64,000 nucleotides of DNA from Adiantum capillus-veneris (taxonomy: Eukaryota > Streptophyta > Polypodiopsida > Polypodiales > Pteridaceae), in contig CM043955.1 of assembly GCA_014529385.2 (NCBI GenBank), positions 153,667,640-153,731,639 of the forward strand, given 5' to 3'. The notes beneath the pieces are model-generated. The model did no database searches, was not told where the DNA came from, and was given only the letters and a program-made list of their open reading frames with translations. This document shows, piece after piece, positions 1 through 14,200 of the stretch. Each line of letters starts with the position of its first letter. Positions within the stretch are counted from its first letter, which is position 1. The position numbers and the translations under genes were made by a program.

Positions 1-2
1 GG

Positions 3-575
3 CTAGCATGCAAGGTCTGGCTCGATCCCAATGAGTTCAACAAAATCTCTATGGCCAATTCATGGTAAAATATCAGAAATATGGTCAAGGATGGCTTTCT
101 GATTTGGAAACCAACCAAGATACACTCGCGGGCAAGAGCAAAGCGTGCTTTGGAGGCTAAAAGGAAAGGCCGTCATTCAGGATATGGTAAGAGGCGGGGT
201 ACTAGGGAGGCCAGGCTACCCTCTAAAGTTTTCGGATTGAGGTGGATGCGAGTGCTTCGCCGATTGCTGAGAAAGTACCAGGAGGCTAAGAAGATTGACA
301 AGCACATGTACCATGATATGTATATGAAGGTCAAGGGTAACGTGTTAAAAAATAAGTGCATGCTCATGGAGAGTATTCACAAGTCTAAAGCTGAGAAGGC
401 TCGTGAGAAGACACTGTCTGATTAGTTTGAAGCCTGTAGAGCTAAGGGAAAAGCTATCAGGGCCGAGCGAAAAAGTGCCAAGAGGGAAGAGCGCTTGGCC
501 AAGGGATTGAGTATTGAAACAGCACCAGCCATCCCTACAGCTACCCCTAAGGCCACCAAGAAGTCCAAGAAGTGA
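3..575 (+). pseudogene. RPL19: RPL19 (eL19) processed pseudogene
   Basis: The translation matches the large-subunit ribosomal protein eL19 almost end to end. Visible are [75 protein letters not shown] and [13 protein letters not shown], followed by the basic alanine/proline-rich tail ending KATKKSKK at the TGA 573-575. The first ~20 codons lie outside or are degenerate. Two in-frame stops break it: TAA at 66-68 where the family has Gln, and TAG at 423-425, again at a Gln codon. Neighbouring CGG-to-TGG changes (Arg to Trp) fit C-to-T decay. There is no intron in the region shown, so a reverse-transcribed copy is the simplest reading; an intronless terminal exon of a dead gene is the alternative. 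Not expected to make protein. Confidence 0.9.
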
Positions 576-578
576 GCA

Positions 579-760
579 ACATAGCAAGATTTAGCTAAGA
601 GTTGTGACTCGTTAGTACTTAAATAGAAACCTTGGACCTTTGAGCTTGTGTAATGAGATACAGTTTTGAACGACATAGCAAGATTTAGCTAAGAGTTGTG
701 ACTCGTTAGTACTTAAATAGAAACCTTGGACCTTTGAGATTGTGTAATGAGATACAATTT
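579..760 (+). repeat. 94-bp tandem duplication in the RPL19 3' UTR
   Basis: A unit beginning ACATAGCAAGATTTAGC occurs at 579 and again at 673, nearly identical, with a period of 94 bp. It starts just after the RPL19 stop codon and so duplicates the former 3' UTR. The second copy runs into T-rich sequence near 760. Confidence 0.9.
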
Positions 761-1569
<809 letters not shown>

Positions 1570-1675
1570 CCCTTCATCTCTTTAAAAAAAAGTCCACGCT
1601 GGCGCAGCTCTTTCAGAGACTTTTTTTTTACGAGATTGAGAGAGAGTGAGGAGGGAGGAAGGGTTCAAAAGAAAA

Positions 1676-2621
1676 CCTAGGTTTAGTGTAATCACATCTC
1701 CAAATTTTGAGGTTTACCTCTAAAGTTTAAATTTGAAAGTGAGAAAACCTACAAAATTTTGAGAAATTTAGTATCATTTGGTGTAAAAACCTTCATGTTT
1801 AGTCGGTTTATCACTAAAATTCCCATAGGTAGGTTTGCCAAGTTTTCAGAACAAAGTTTTTTTCGAGCACTGGTCCCTGCTCGTACGTGAAAGAGTTCAG
1901 GTCTCTTTCAAAGAGACTTTTTGAATGGTTTTGTTTATACTATATAGTTGTTGAAAATGGTAATGATTAAACTTGAGGACCTTCTTGCCTTATCTATTGT
2001 GAGTTTCCTATTCCTTCAAAACCAAATTTGTAAATTATTAGGGACCCTGAGATTTAGCTTTCCTAGCCAACACAGTTGTCTCAACATGGCACGATGTTGT
2101 TTGTTCTAGCACAACCAACCTCCCAGTTACCCCTTGGAGGGGGTTACCTTATGGGGTGCTAAGGACCGAGACTTGGGCCACATCATTCTGCAAGAGGACA
2201 GATGCAATGCTAGACTACCATCCATTTGAATTGTTATGAGGCATTGATGGACGTAAAACTCCCAAACAATAGATAGAGTACAAACAAAAATAGAGGGCTA
2301 AGCCGCATTAGGAAAAGTGAGGGAAAAGTATTTCAAAGGAGTACAATGACAATCATACACCATGGCTCTAAGAACTGTATACAACATAGGGGCATCACAC
2401 GTTGGGTGAGTAATCTGGGTCGAGGCATATTGATGGACAACTCAGTAGACTAGGAACCCCGAGCAGTCTAGGAACTTTTAGCTATGGTCATATATACATG
2501 AAAAATTTAAGAGAAGGTTTTTACACTAAATTTCTCTAAAGTGTGTAGGTTTATTCACCTTCTACTTTGAGTTTTGAAGATGAATCTCAAAATTTGTAGG
2601 TGGAATTACACTAAACCTAGG
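1676..2621. mobile_element. ~0.95-kb element with ~120-bp terminal inverted repeats
   Basis: The sequence beginning CCTAGGTTTAGTGTAAT at 1676 and running to about 1797 reappears reverse-complemented at about 2505-2621. Common segments include CAAATTTTGAG, AAACCTAC, GAGAAATTTAGT and GTGTAAAAACCTTC. The ~700 bp between the arms has no coding capacity that I recognise. This is the layout of a foldback or MITE-like DNA element. I could not define a target-site duplication, because the tip CCTAGG is itself a palindrome. Two oppositely placed solo LTR fragments would be an alternative. Confidence 0.6.
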
Positions 2622-2821
2622 TTTCTATCGATATGGGTAGGTGAAAGAGAACTAGCATGTGGACAAAGTTGTCATAAGAAAATTGGTCATAGCTTTATCA
2701 ACCTTGCATACTCTTCTATCAAAGCACTCTTTATAATCCCCCACCATTAGTACCCCCCTTGACACGTTTGTCGCCACCACCTTTGGCCACACCACTAACT
2801 CCCCCCCCCCCCCCCCCCCTC

Positions 2822-3013
2822 TGAAGGAGTACAAGACGAAGTGCGACGTGAGAGAGAGTGCAAGAACAAGAGCACGACGATATGGTGAACTCGCTCTACT
2901 GTAATGTGTAGAGCATAGTTAGTTCTTATTAGGTTTTTACAAAAGAATATGTGTACATACCTGGCGGCCCGCCCACTTACCTGGGCGACCACATTGGGAT
3001 TTATACCCCAACA
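2822..3013 (-). repeat. 3' LTR of Copia-A
   Basis: 192 bp, starting TGAAGGAG and ending CCCCAACA on the plus strand. It matches the 191-bp LTR pair of Copia-B. The adjoining purine-rich tract on the minus strand (AAGGCCTTTAAGTGGGAGGT region, 3014-3030) is the expected polypurine tract. A C18 run abuts its outer side. Confidence 0.9.
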
Positions 3014-3117
3014 ACCTCCCACTTAAAGGCCAATGTGGTACTTTAAGTGTGAGAGAAGCTACTATACAAGCTAATATACAAGAGATGTAGAGAAGTGATG
3101 TACTACCCTACACCTAA

Positions 3118-6100
3118 CTACTTGCGAAAATGCGCAAAGCTCTCTGAGGGAAGTCCTTTTGTAAGTACATCAACAGGATTTTCTATGGTGTGAACTTTGA
3201 CAAGCTGAAGTTTCTTATCCTCGAGCATTTCCCTGATGAAATGATACTTCACATCCACATGCTTTGTCTTTGAGTGATAAACTCGATTGCGAGCCAATTG
3301 TATAGCACTTTGACTATCACAATATAGCACGGGCATCTCTTCTTTGATTCCCAAATCTGTTACTAGTCGATTAAGCCAAATTGATTCTTTGCATGCCTCT
3401 GATGTTGCAACATATTCAGCCTCTGTAGTAGATTGAGTAACACAATCTTGTAATCTAGAACGCCATGATACTGCTCCACCAGCCAATGTAAAGACATACC
3501 CTGACGTAGACCTTCGGTTGTCTAAGTCACCTGCATAATCTGAGTCTGTAAAACCCTTTACACTTAGCTCCTGACTCCCATAGCATATGCGCATACTCTT
3601 TGTAGCTTTCAGGTATCTCAATATTCCTTTCACTGCCTCCCAATGTTTCCTGCCTGGGTTTGACATGTATCGACTTACTACCCCCACTGCAAATCCAATG
3701 TCTGGGCGAGTAGCAATCATTGCATACATCAAACTACCCACCGCAGACGCACATGGAATCTTATCCATTTCAGCCTATTCTTCCTGAGACACATGACAAT
3801 CTTGTTTGCTAAGTTTCACATATGGTGGCAATGGAACACTCAATGCCTTTCCCTTTCCCTTCTTTCATGTCAAACGATTTTTCCATCTTTCACTTCAAAG
3901 CTGAAATTTCTTCCAAGTGCTTGCGAGCAATCAACATGTCATCCACATACAAAATAAGGATCAGCCAACTGCCATCCTTAGCCTTCTTTGTATATAGACA
4001 GTGATCGAACTCACTACGTTTGTAGCCTTGAGAAATCATAAACTTGTGGAACTTATGGTACCATGCCCTCAGTGATTCTTTTAAGCCATAAAGACTCTTT
4101 AACATCTGGCATACCAAATCTTCCTTGCCTTTCTCAACAAACCCTTCTGGCTGTTGCATGTAAATTTCCACATCTAAATCACCATGCAAGAACGCTGTCT
4201 TGACATCCATTTGGTGCAACACCAAATCTAATATGGCAACCAATGCAAGAAAGCATCTCAATGTAGTCATCTTGACCACCGGAGAGAAGACTTCATCAAA
4301 GTCAATGCCTTTTTCTTGCTTAAACCCCTTGGCAACAAGCCTTGCTTTGTACTTTGGCTAACTATCATGAGTGGTGATCTTATACCTGTAAACCCATTTA
4401 CAAGGTAGAGACTTTTTGCCTTGTGGTAATTTAACTAGCTTCCATGTCTAGTTTTTATGCAGATCTGTCATCTCTGACTGCATGGCCAATTGCCAATTCT
4501 GGGAGTCCTTCATTTGCATTGCTTCCTTGTAACATGAAGGCTCATTGCAATCAGTCAACATGACATAGTTCATAGATGGCACAAACCTATCAGGAGGTCA
4601 TGTGATACATCAAGATCTACGCACAATAGGTGGCTCAGGCTTAGCCACAACCTGTGGTTCCACTCTATCCTGTCCTTGCTCCTCTTGAGCCTTGACATTT
4701 TTTCTTGCACGTGCAGGTCCATCTTCTTGGAAGACAACTCTTCTAATCTCCTCAACCCTCTCTGGTTTAGAATGATATTTGGCTTCATTAAAGTGAACAT
4801 CATTGTTGCGGATAACCTTTCTGGATTCGGGATCCCAAAGTCTGTACCCCATCTCACCAGAATTACCATAGCCTAGAAAGATGCACTTTCTACTCTTTGT
4901 CTCAAGTTTGTTCCTAAATTCATTTGGAACATGAGTATATGCCTCATAGCCAAAGACTCTGAGATGCTTGTATGAGGGCATTTTGCCTGACCATACCATC
5001 TCTGCCACCACTGAATCCTTCTGCAAAACCTTTCTAGGAGATCTATTTATAAGATGAACAGCTGTTGATACAGCTTCAGCCCAAAACCCATTTGGCAGTT
5101 GTGCATTAGACAACATACTTCTGACCTTCTCTTGTATGGTCCTATTCATCCTCTCAGCAACACCATTTTGAGGAGGATTGTAAGGAGCAGTAAGTTCACG
5201 TTTTATACCTTTTGACTCACAAAAGTCCTGAAAGGCCTTTGAAACATACTCTCCACCATTGTCAGTGCATAAGCATTTAAGCTTGCCACTCTGATTCTCC
5301 ACAAGTGTCACAAACGTTTTGAAAACAATAAACGCTTCATCCTTGTGCTTGAGAAAGTAAACCCATACTTTCCTCGAGTAATCATCTATAAATGTCATAA
5401 AGTAAGAAGCTCCCCCTAGAGATAGGTTAGGCATAGGTCCACACAAATCACTATGAACAAGTGCCAACTGTGTATCTCTTCTACTGCTTCTATGCTTATG
5501 TGGCTGTTGTGTTTGCTTACCATACAGACAATGTTCATAGAATTCAAAATCATTAAATGACAAGCCAGGAAAATAACCAGAACGAGACAAGATTTCCATT
5601 CCCTTCTTGGACACATGTCCTAACCGGCTATGCCACAAAGAAACGTTCGGCTGCTCGGTTACATTGATTACATTTTTAGAGACATTTGATACATAAATCA
5701 TGTAAAGTCCTCCAGACTTTACTCCATGTGCTACTGTCATAGAACCCTTGGATATCTTCCACATGTTCTGTCCAAAAGTGGTGACGTAGCCAGCATCATC
5801 AAGTAAACCTGTGTTGATCAAGCTCTTTGTAATTGCGGGAACATGTCTCACATTCTTCAGCGTGAAAGAAGAGCCATTCTGAAACTTCAATTGAACATCT
5901 CCAACACCTAAGATCTCACATGTCTGCCCATTGCCTAGCCGAACATGATCTTTAGTGGTCACATAAGAGGTAAACCACTCCTTGTTTGGAGACACATGAA
6001 GTGATGCCCCTGAGTCTATAATCCAGTCACTCAGTGCATTTCCATAAGATGCTGTAAGAAGAGCTGAGTCCATTGTATTTTTCAAGAAGTAGATATCTCC

Positions 6101-6777
6101 TAACACTAGACTATCATCCTCTGCAACAGTGTTTATCACATTTATTTCTTGAATCTTCACTGAGGACTTGTTCTTCTCACCATGGTCTTCTGCTTTCTCT
6201 TTGCCTTTTTTTGCTTTCCATTCTCTACAGTCTCTTTTCATGTGACCCTTCTTGCCACAATGGTAGCATTCTATGTCACTCTTGCCTTTAGCACTGCACC
6301 TTTTTACTTTTCTTTGGTCCTTCCCCTGACAACTAAGGCTGTTCCTTTGCCTTTGTCCATTGTCTTTCTATTGGTTTCTTCAGTAAGCAGACTTCCTTCT
6401 ACACCTGCTATGGTCAAACCATCTGGAGGTGCATAATTACTCAAAGGTGTGCGAAAAGTGTCCCAACTTTGCGACAATGTGATCAACAGGAACATAGCTC
6501 TAACAGGTTCATCAAACTTGACACCTTGAGCTGACAACTGACTATAGATTGTGTTGAATTCATTCAGATTATTGGACATAGGTGTCCCTTCTTTCATCTT
6601 CAAGTCAACAAGATTCTTAAGCCAGTATACGTGTGAAGCTGCACTCTGCTTCTCATAAAGATCACTCAGCTTTGTCCATGCTTCATAAGCCGACATCTCG
6701 TCTGCTACATTGAAGTAAACGCTTTCTACCAAAGTCAGCATAATGGTAGAAAGTGCCAATTCATCCATTTCGCTCCA
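3118..6777 (-). pseudogene. Copia-A gag-pol remnant
   Basis: Read from high to low coordinates: the C-terminal half of gag (MDELALSTIMLTL to about 6304), a CCHC knuckle region, protease with WIIDSGASLHVSP (near 6020), GAG-pre-integrase (LWHSRLGHVSKKG), integrase core (HSDLCGPM, DNGGEYV, PPQNGVAERMNR), reverse transcriptase with YVDDML near 3940, and the Copia RNase H (DSDYAGDL, STTEAEYVA, HVDVKYHFIRE) ending near 3118. It is split into several frames: compare the breaks near 6300, 4610, 4279 and 3870 with the single frame of Copia-B. About 70 codons between RT and RNase H are missing relative to Copia-B. Not functional. Confidence 0.9.
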
Positions 6778-9700
6778 TTAATCAAAACCAAGGATAGCTG
6801 GGGCTATCTCTGGGAGGGATCTCGACGACATCCTACCAACTATGGATTCCCACATCAAGGGGCAACGAATCTCAAACATCTACATAAATGGTGGCGAGCA
6901 AATATGCATCATGAGTGAAAAAATGATGCACCATCTAGGTCTAGAGGTGAGTAGGCCGGCACCCTGCCGAGCCAATTTGGCAAATAACGTAAGAGTGAAA
7001 TACGTAGGCATTGTGAATGCGGTCAAAGTAAAAGCATTCAATACAGAAGTGGAGGTAGACATTTTTGTCATGCCACACAAAGGGGAGGGCTACCCTATCA
7101 TTCTTGGGAGACCCTGGCTCATGGCTATGGAAGCTAAGCAAGACTAGAGTACCAGAAGAATTTAGATGAAGGACGCTAAAGGGACGTCCATATTCTACGA
7201 CATGAGGACTGGGAAGCAACGCAACATGATTTTGGAGGCTTCAGAAGATGAGTCCACCAGCGACTATTTGTCTACCTCAGGAGAAGAGACAACAACTGAT
7301 GAGAGTGACAGTAGCAATCGAAGTGATGGGGGTCATCCCTAAAGACCCAAAAAGATTGACAAAATCTGAAGCACCCCTGACAAACCGAGAGGAACCATCA
7401 GGTATGTAATCCTTACAGGATGCAAGTAAGTTACATTGGATGCTAGGTAATTTCACTACATTGCTCATTGATGGCTATGTTAAGATCACAGGGATCACAG
7501 TAGTACAATACCACATAAAACTCAGGGAAGGAAGTAAACCCGTAGTGCAAAATCTCAGAAGACTTGGGGTAATCCAACAAGAGGCACTACTCAAAGAAGT
7601 GAGGAATTTTCTACAGGCAGGTTTCATCTACCCTGTCGAAGACTCACAATGGGTCTCTCCAGTAGTAGTCACACCAAAGAAGAATGGCAAGTGGAGAGTC
7701 TGTGTTGACTATAAACCTCTCAATGCAGCCACAAAAAGGGATCACTTTCCCCTCCCATTCCAAGATGAAATTCTCAATGAAGTGGCAGGACATGAGCGCT
7801 ACACAGTATGTGATGGCTACTCAGGATACTTTCAGATTAGCATTGCGGAAGAAGACTAGAAAAAGACAACCTTCATCACGCCTTGGTGATGCTTTGCTTA
7901 CAGAGTGATGCCTTTTGGCCTCACCACAACGCTCCAGCCACATTCCAGCGCTATGTGCCTTTTGTCTTGCAACCCTACTTTGGAACGTCAATACGGGACT
8001 TCATAGATGATTTTTGCATCTATAGTTCACGAGCCCTCCATTTAAGCAAAGTCTATGATGGCCTGACCAGGCTGCAAACCTTGGGTGGCCAGCTCAACGT
8101 GGATAAGTATCACATTGGCGAAAGCAAAGTCACTCTCCTTGGCCCTGTAATTTCAACAAAAGGGATTGAGGCTGACCCTAACAAGATCCAAGCTTTGGTA
8201 TCTTTGTCATCACCCACCACCGATAAGCAGTTGGTTTTTTTCCTTCAGAAGGTAAGAGGTTTATTCACTTGCTATCTCAAGTGCTTCTCCCTCTACAACA
8301 AGTCACCCAGAGGGATGTCTTCTCATGGAGTGAAGAAAATGAGCAGCAATTTACTGAGGTGAAGCAAATCCTAGCCACGCTTCCCACCATTTCACCCCCC
8401 AAGTGAGACGAGCCATTTTATGTGAACCCCAGTGTAGGAAGTGACACACTTGGAGCCATATTAATGCAAAAGGACCCCCAAACTTCTTTCATGCGTCCTA
8501 TTTACTTCTCTAGTCGTGTCATGACCCATCAGAAAAGGGATTCACCACATTAGAACACATGATTCTTGCACTAATGTTTGCTACCACAAAGTTCCGCTCC
8601 TATCTTCTACCTAGACCCTTTGTAATTTTGACAAAGGAGCAGATCTTTCCGTATGTAATGCGGCACATGGATGTCTCATCTAGGATCTCTAAATGGCTGG
8701 TTAGACTACAAGAGTTTGACTACACCATGCAAGTGGAAAACTCGACCAGGGCTAGCTTAGCGGGAATACTTACTCATCGCCACTATGAGAAGAAGCTGAA
8801 GGTCAACACGGAAGCAAAAGAAGAAACACCAATAGTAGAAAGTCCTAAGCTAGAAAGAGCTCACTCTCTTTTCTTTGACGGAGCATACAAAAGAACAATG
8901 GACTAGTCTGCCAGCTGGCATAGTCATTTTCAATGAGCTACAGGAAAGGGTGTTCTCCATCAGGCAGCTATTATACTCCCACTCCAACAACGAAGCAGAG
9001 TATGCAGCTTTAATTCTTGGGTTAGAACAGTGTATTTCACAAGGGTTTCAGCGCCTAAATGTGTTTGGCGATGCTTTGCTTTTGATAAAGTAGATAAACG
9101 GCGCTTGGGTTTGTAAAAATCAAGTTTTACTTGGTCAACTATGCCAAGTTAAGGATCTTTTAAGGAAGTTTGAAGCAGTGCAATTATTTCATGTCCCCAG
9201 GACAAAACATCAGGAGGCAGATTCTCTAGCCAAGAAAAGAATACAAGATGTTCCTGTAGGAGCAATCAAACTGAAACTACCCCTCTTTCAAGGTAGTGAT
9301 GCTATGCTTCATATCATTAGCTTTCTAAATACAAGAGAATGTCCGGAAGGGTACACTAAAGGCCAAAAATAGTGGTTGGTAAGAAAGGCTACTAGATATC
9401 ACCTTGTAAATGACCACTTGTATTGTAAGGACAAGGATCAGATTCTCAGGCGAGTGCCAACCTCCAGTGAGATCACAGAGGTAATTTCAAGTTGCCATGA
9501 TGGCGTCTGCGGCGGTCATTTTGCTTTAGATATCACCAGAAGGAAGATTCTACAGGTAGGATACTCTTGGCCTAGTTTAAACAGGGATGTACATCATTGG
9601 TGTAAAACATGCAAGGCCTGTCAAGTGGTTAGTGATCGCACACTAACCTATGAGCCACAGACTCCTATCATCTCATATGGTCCATTTGAGAAATGGGGAA

Positions 9701-10901
9701 TAGATGCAATCGGTCCTCTACCAAGGGCCCAATTAGGTAAATTGTACATTATAGTGGGTGTAGACTACATGACCCGATGGGCAGAAGCAACAGCCACCAC
9801 CCGCATCACAGCCCAAGAGGTAGCAAAGTTCATATTTGAGCACATCTGTTGCCATTTTGGCACTCCTCTAGAGATAATATCAGATAGGGCACCAGGTTTT
9901 AGAGGCGATCTGGTGGGAGAACTAATGAAAAAGTTAGGCATCACACGCCGACATTCCACACCATACTATCCACAGTGTAATGGCCTAGTAGAAAAGGTAA
10001 ACGGAATGATCTACAAAATCATCACAAAGCAGGTGAACAACCACACAGGAGATTGGGATAAACATCTCATGGACACTCTATGGGCCTACCGCACGACGTT
10101 CCGAACATCATTAGGTTCACCCCTTTCCATCTAGTTTATGGAAAGGAGGCAATTTTGCCCATTGAGGTACAGATAGCCAACTTATGAGTCTTGGCTAGCC
10201 AGATACAACGCCCAATTGTAAATCTACGCAACCACATCCTGGATCTGGAAAGGCTCCAACTAGATAGGGAAGAAGCAATCAATCACTATGCAGCGCAGGC
10301 AGAACGACGCTGGCTCACCTTCAATCAAGGGCTTAAGGAAAAGGGCCTAGAAAAAGGCATGATAGTATTGAGATACCACAACAGATTTGACACTAGGAAG
10401 GACAAGAAATTTCAACCCCCGATGGGAGGTACCATTCATTGTCAAGAAGCACTATGAAAATGGCAGCTATAAGTTGATGGAAGCAGATGGGAGGATTCAC
10501 AAGACTAGAGTCAATGGATGGAGGTTGAAGAGGTATTTCCTTAAGTTTGATTTAGAGTTCATGCTAGACATTCCAGAAGAGGGAGAACCCTCCAATTCCA
10601 CAACTAAAGATGCAGAGGAAGGGCTAGAAGCATGAATGCCTCTAGCTAGATGGGAGGGCTAATGACGACCGGTTTTCAAAACCGTGACCGCGAGAACCAT
10701 ACCCTAAGAAGGGGAGAGGATATCACCAAAGAAGGAAAAAAAAAAAACAAAAAAGGGAAGTTCTTTACCACTTACCACCCCTCTAGGGTTAACCACTAGC
10801 GGGGCACCACCAATTTGGCCACATCTCTCCATTATCGCCAAAAGACAGACTCTCTCTCTCCTACTGCTCAGCTCCGCCAATTCTCTCTCTCACACCTACT
10901 C
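6778..10901 (+). mobile_element. Gypsy-G, Tat-like Gypsy fragment
   Basis: A Ty3/Gypsy body on the plus strand lacking gag and the 5' LTR. After the coding region ends at 10635 there is a polypurine-like tract (GATGGGAGGGC, about 10651) and probably the beginning of a 3' LTR containing a small palindrome (CGGTTTTCAAAACCG, about 10669-10683). It is then cut by the LTR of Copia-A2 at about 10902. The presence of two RNase H domains places it near the Tat/Ogre lineage. Confidence 0.8.
6842..10635 (+). pseudogene. Gypsy-G pro-RT-RH-aRH-IN remnant
   Basis: In order: an aspartic-protease-like domain ending with ILGRPWL (6842-7146); RT beginning near 7500 with WVSPVVVTPKKNG, RVCVDYKPLNAAT, FPLPF and YSGYFQI, broken near 7856 where KKTTFITPW should follow in frame, then APATFQR and FIDDFCIY (the catalytic DD) to about 8360; first RNase H 8400-8760; second, archaeal-type RNase H from about 8865 (LFFDGAYK, NNEAEYAALILGL) to about 9225; integrase zinc finger H-H-C-C and core (WGIDAIGPLP, TRWAEA, SDRAPGF, PYYPQCNGLVEK) at 9376-10130; and a C-terminal tail to the stop at 10635. 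At least six stops or frameshifts are present. Dead copy. Confidence 0.88.
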
Positions 10902-11128
10902 TGCCACTAAAGTCGCGGAGCGGAGTGTAGATCCACTCACACACACATACACACACAGATGCACATAGAGCTTACACAGTACGCAGAGAATCGTTTGAAG
11001 GGTTATCTCCCAAAACCTTGTTATCCACAAAAGTATAAGTGAGTATATACAAAGAGTTAGTGATAAGTGAGTTAGGTGGCCGGCCGGCCATATCCGTATA
11101 AGAGGCCACTTGGGCTTTAATCCCAACA
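10902..11128 (-). repeat. 3' LTR of Copia-A2
   Basis: The inner end is clear: TCCCAACA (to 11128) followed by ACCTCCCACTTAAGG, the reverse complement of the polypurine tract, exactly as in Copia-B. The outer end is placed at TGCCACTAAAG (10902) because it begins with TG; this is an inference. It contains TGGCCGGCCGGCCA. Confidence 0.6.
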
Positions 11129-11212
11129 ACCTCCCACTTAAGGTCCAATGTGGCACTTTAAGTAACTCTAAATCTATGAACATAAATGAACAAATATTTA
11201 CATGGCTACCAT

Positions 11213-14200
11213 CTATCCAATGCCCAATAACTCACGACAATGCACAAAGCCCTCTCCTGGAAGTCCCTTTGTGAGTAGATCAGCAGGATTTTCCTTGGTG
11301 TGGATCTTCAGCAGTTGTATCTGCTTGTCTTCAAATACTTCCCTAATGAAGTGATATTTCACATCAATACGCTTAGTCTTCGAATGGAACACTGGATTCT
11401 TTGCCAATTGTATAGCACTTTGACTATCACAATATAACTCTGGCATCTCTACTTTGATTCCCAAGTCTGCTACCAATCTACCAAGCCAAATAGCTTCTTT
11501 GCATGCCTCATTTGCTGCAACATACTCAGCTTCTATAGTAGACTGCGTAATACAATCTTGTAATCGAGATCGCCATGATATGGCACCTCCAGCCAATGTA
11601 AAGACATAGCCTGATGTAGATCTCCTCTTATCCAAGTCTCCTGCATAATCTGAGTCAGTGTATCCTCTGACACTCAAATCCTGACTACCATAGCATATGC
11701 GCATACTCTTTGTATGTTTTAAGTATCTCATGATACCTTTCACTACCTCCCAATGTTTCTTGCCGGGATTTGACATATATCTGCTAACCACTCCCACTGC
11801 AAATGAAATATCCGGACGTGTAGCAACCATAGCATACATCAAACTACCCACTGCAGACGCATATGGAATCTTATCCATTTTATCCTTTTCTTCCTCAGAC
11901 ATAGGACAATCTTGTTTACTAAGTTTCACATATGGTGGCAATGGAACACTCAATGCCTTTCCCTTCTCCATATTGAAACGTTGCAAAACCTTGTCAATAT
12001 ACTCTGTTTGAGATAATCAAATCAACTTCTTTGATCTGTCTCTCTCAATGCGCATACCAAGTATATGACTTGCCTCATCCATGTCTTTCATGTCAAACGA
12101 TTTTTCCATCTTTGACTTCAAAGTTGAAATTTCTTCCAAGTGTTTTCCAGCAATCAACATGTCATCCACATACAAAATAAGGATCAGCCACTTGCCATCC
12201 TTAGCCTTCTTTGTATATAGACAGTGATCGAACTCACTACGTTTGTAGCCTTGATATAGCATAAACTTGTGGAACTTATGGTACCATGCCCTCGGTGATT
12301 ATTTTAAGCCATAAAGACTCTTTAACAATTGGCATACCAAATCTTCCTTGCCTTTCTCAACAAACCCTTCTGGTTGCTGCATGTAAATTTCCACATCTAA
12401 ATCACCATGCAAGAACGTTGTCTTGACATCCATTTGGTGCAACACCAAATCCAATATGGAAACCAATGCAAGAAAGCATCTCAATGTAGTCATCTTGACC
12501 ACTAGAGAGAATACTTCGTCAAATTCAATGCCTTGTTCTTGCCTAAAGCCCTTGGCAACAAGCCTTGCTTTGTACTTTGGCTGACTATCATGAGCGGTGA
12601 TCGTATACCTGTAAACCCATTTACAAGGTAGAGCCTTTTTGCACTGTGGTAATTTAACTATCTTCCATGTCTGGTTTTTATGCAGAGCTGTCATCTTTGA
12701 CTGCATGGCCAACTGCCATTTTTTCGAGTCAACCACTTGTAATGCTTCCTTGTAACAAGATGGTTCTCTGCAATCTGTGAGCATGAGATAATTTAGAGAT
12801 GGCACATAATGATCAGGTGGTTTGGAGACACGCTCAGAACGTCTCACCACAACTGATTCTGCCTCTCTATCCATTATAGGCTGTTCCTGAGTCTGACCAT
12901 GCTGTCTTGATGTGCTAACACTAGGTCCATCTTCCTTGAAGACAACTCTTTTGATCTCCTCTGTCTTCTCTGGCTTAGTGTTAAACTTAGCTTCCTTGAA
13001 ATGCAGATTATTGCTACAAATAACTTTTCTGGACTGAGGATCCCAAAGCCAGTAACCCATCTTGCCCGATTCTCTGTAGCCAAGAAATATACACTTCTTG
13101 CTCTTTGGTTCTAACTTATTCTTGAACTCCTTAGGAATATGGATATAAGCTTCACAACCAAAGACTCTAAGATGCTTATACGAAGGTACCTTGCCTGTCC
13201 ATAGCATTTCGGCCACTTCACTCTTATCCAGAACCCTACTAGGGGACCTGTTGATTAAATGGACTACTGTAGCCACTGCTTCAGCCCAAAATCCATCAGG
13301 CAACTTAGCATTTGACAACATGCTTCTGAACTTCTCTTGTATGGTCCTATTCATACTTTTTTCAACCCCATTCTGTGAAGGAGTATATGGTGTAGTAAGT
13401 TCCCACTTAATCCCTTTTGCTTCACAAAAGTCTTGAAAAGCTTTGGAAACCTATTCTCCACCATATTCAGTTCTCAAGCACTTCAGCTTCTGACCACTCT
13501 GATTCTCCACAAGCTGCAAGAATGTCTTAAAGACCTTGAGCACCTCATCCTTGTGCTTCAAGAAGTAAACCCATACTTTGCGAGAATAGTCATATATGAA
13601 TGTACAAAAGTACGCTGCTTCCCTTAGGGACAAACTAGGCATTGGTCCTCATAGATCACTGTGCACAAGAGCTACCCGTTCGTCCCTACAATTTCTCTTT
13701 GATCTGTGCGGTTCATGTGTTTGCTTACCATAAACACAATGCTCACCAAACTCGAAATATTGAAATGAAAATCCAGGTAAATAACCATAATGAGAAAGCA
13801 TTTCCATTCCTCTTTTTGACATATGTCCTAGCCTACGATGCCACAGTGACACACTTGGCTACTCAATCACATTAATTAAATGGTTTTTAACCTCTAAAAC
13901 ATGTAAAGTGTACAGAGTTCTTGATTTGCTGCCATGTGCTACAGTCATCGAACCTTTGGAGATCTTCCAAGCGCTGTTCCCAAAAACTATCACATAACCC
14001 GCATCATCCAACTTCCCTGTACTGATCAAGCTCTTTTGGATTGCTGGAACATGTCTGACATTCTTGAGCCATAAAGAAGAGCCATTCTGAAACTTCAACA
14101 GCACATCTCCCACTCCAAGTATGTCACAAACCTGCTCATTGCCAAGTCTAACATAATCTTTAGTAGCCACATATGATGTAAACCACTCTTTGTGCGGAGA

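Larger units (their letters stand above)
2822..6777 (-). mobile_element. Copia-A, 5'-truncated LTR retrotransposon
   Basis: A Ty1/Copia element on the minus strand. It keeps its 3' LTR (2822-3013) and a body encoding RNase H, RT, integrase, protease and part of gag. It stops abruptly inside gag at about 6777, where plus-strand Gypsy-G sequence begins, so the 5' LTR and the start of gag are missing. It belongs to the same family as intact Copia-B (31993-37464); the LTRs are nearly the same length and share TGTTGGGG and GAAGGAGTAC ends on the minus strand. Confidence 0.9.
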
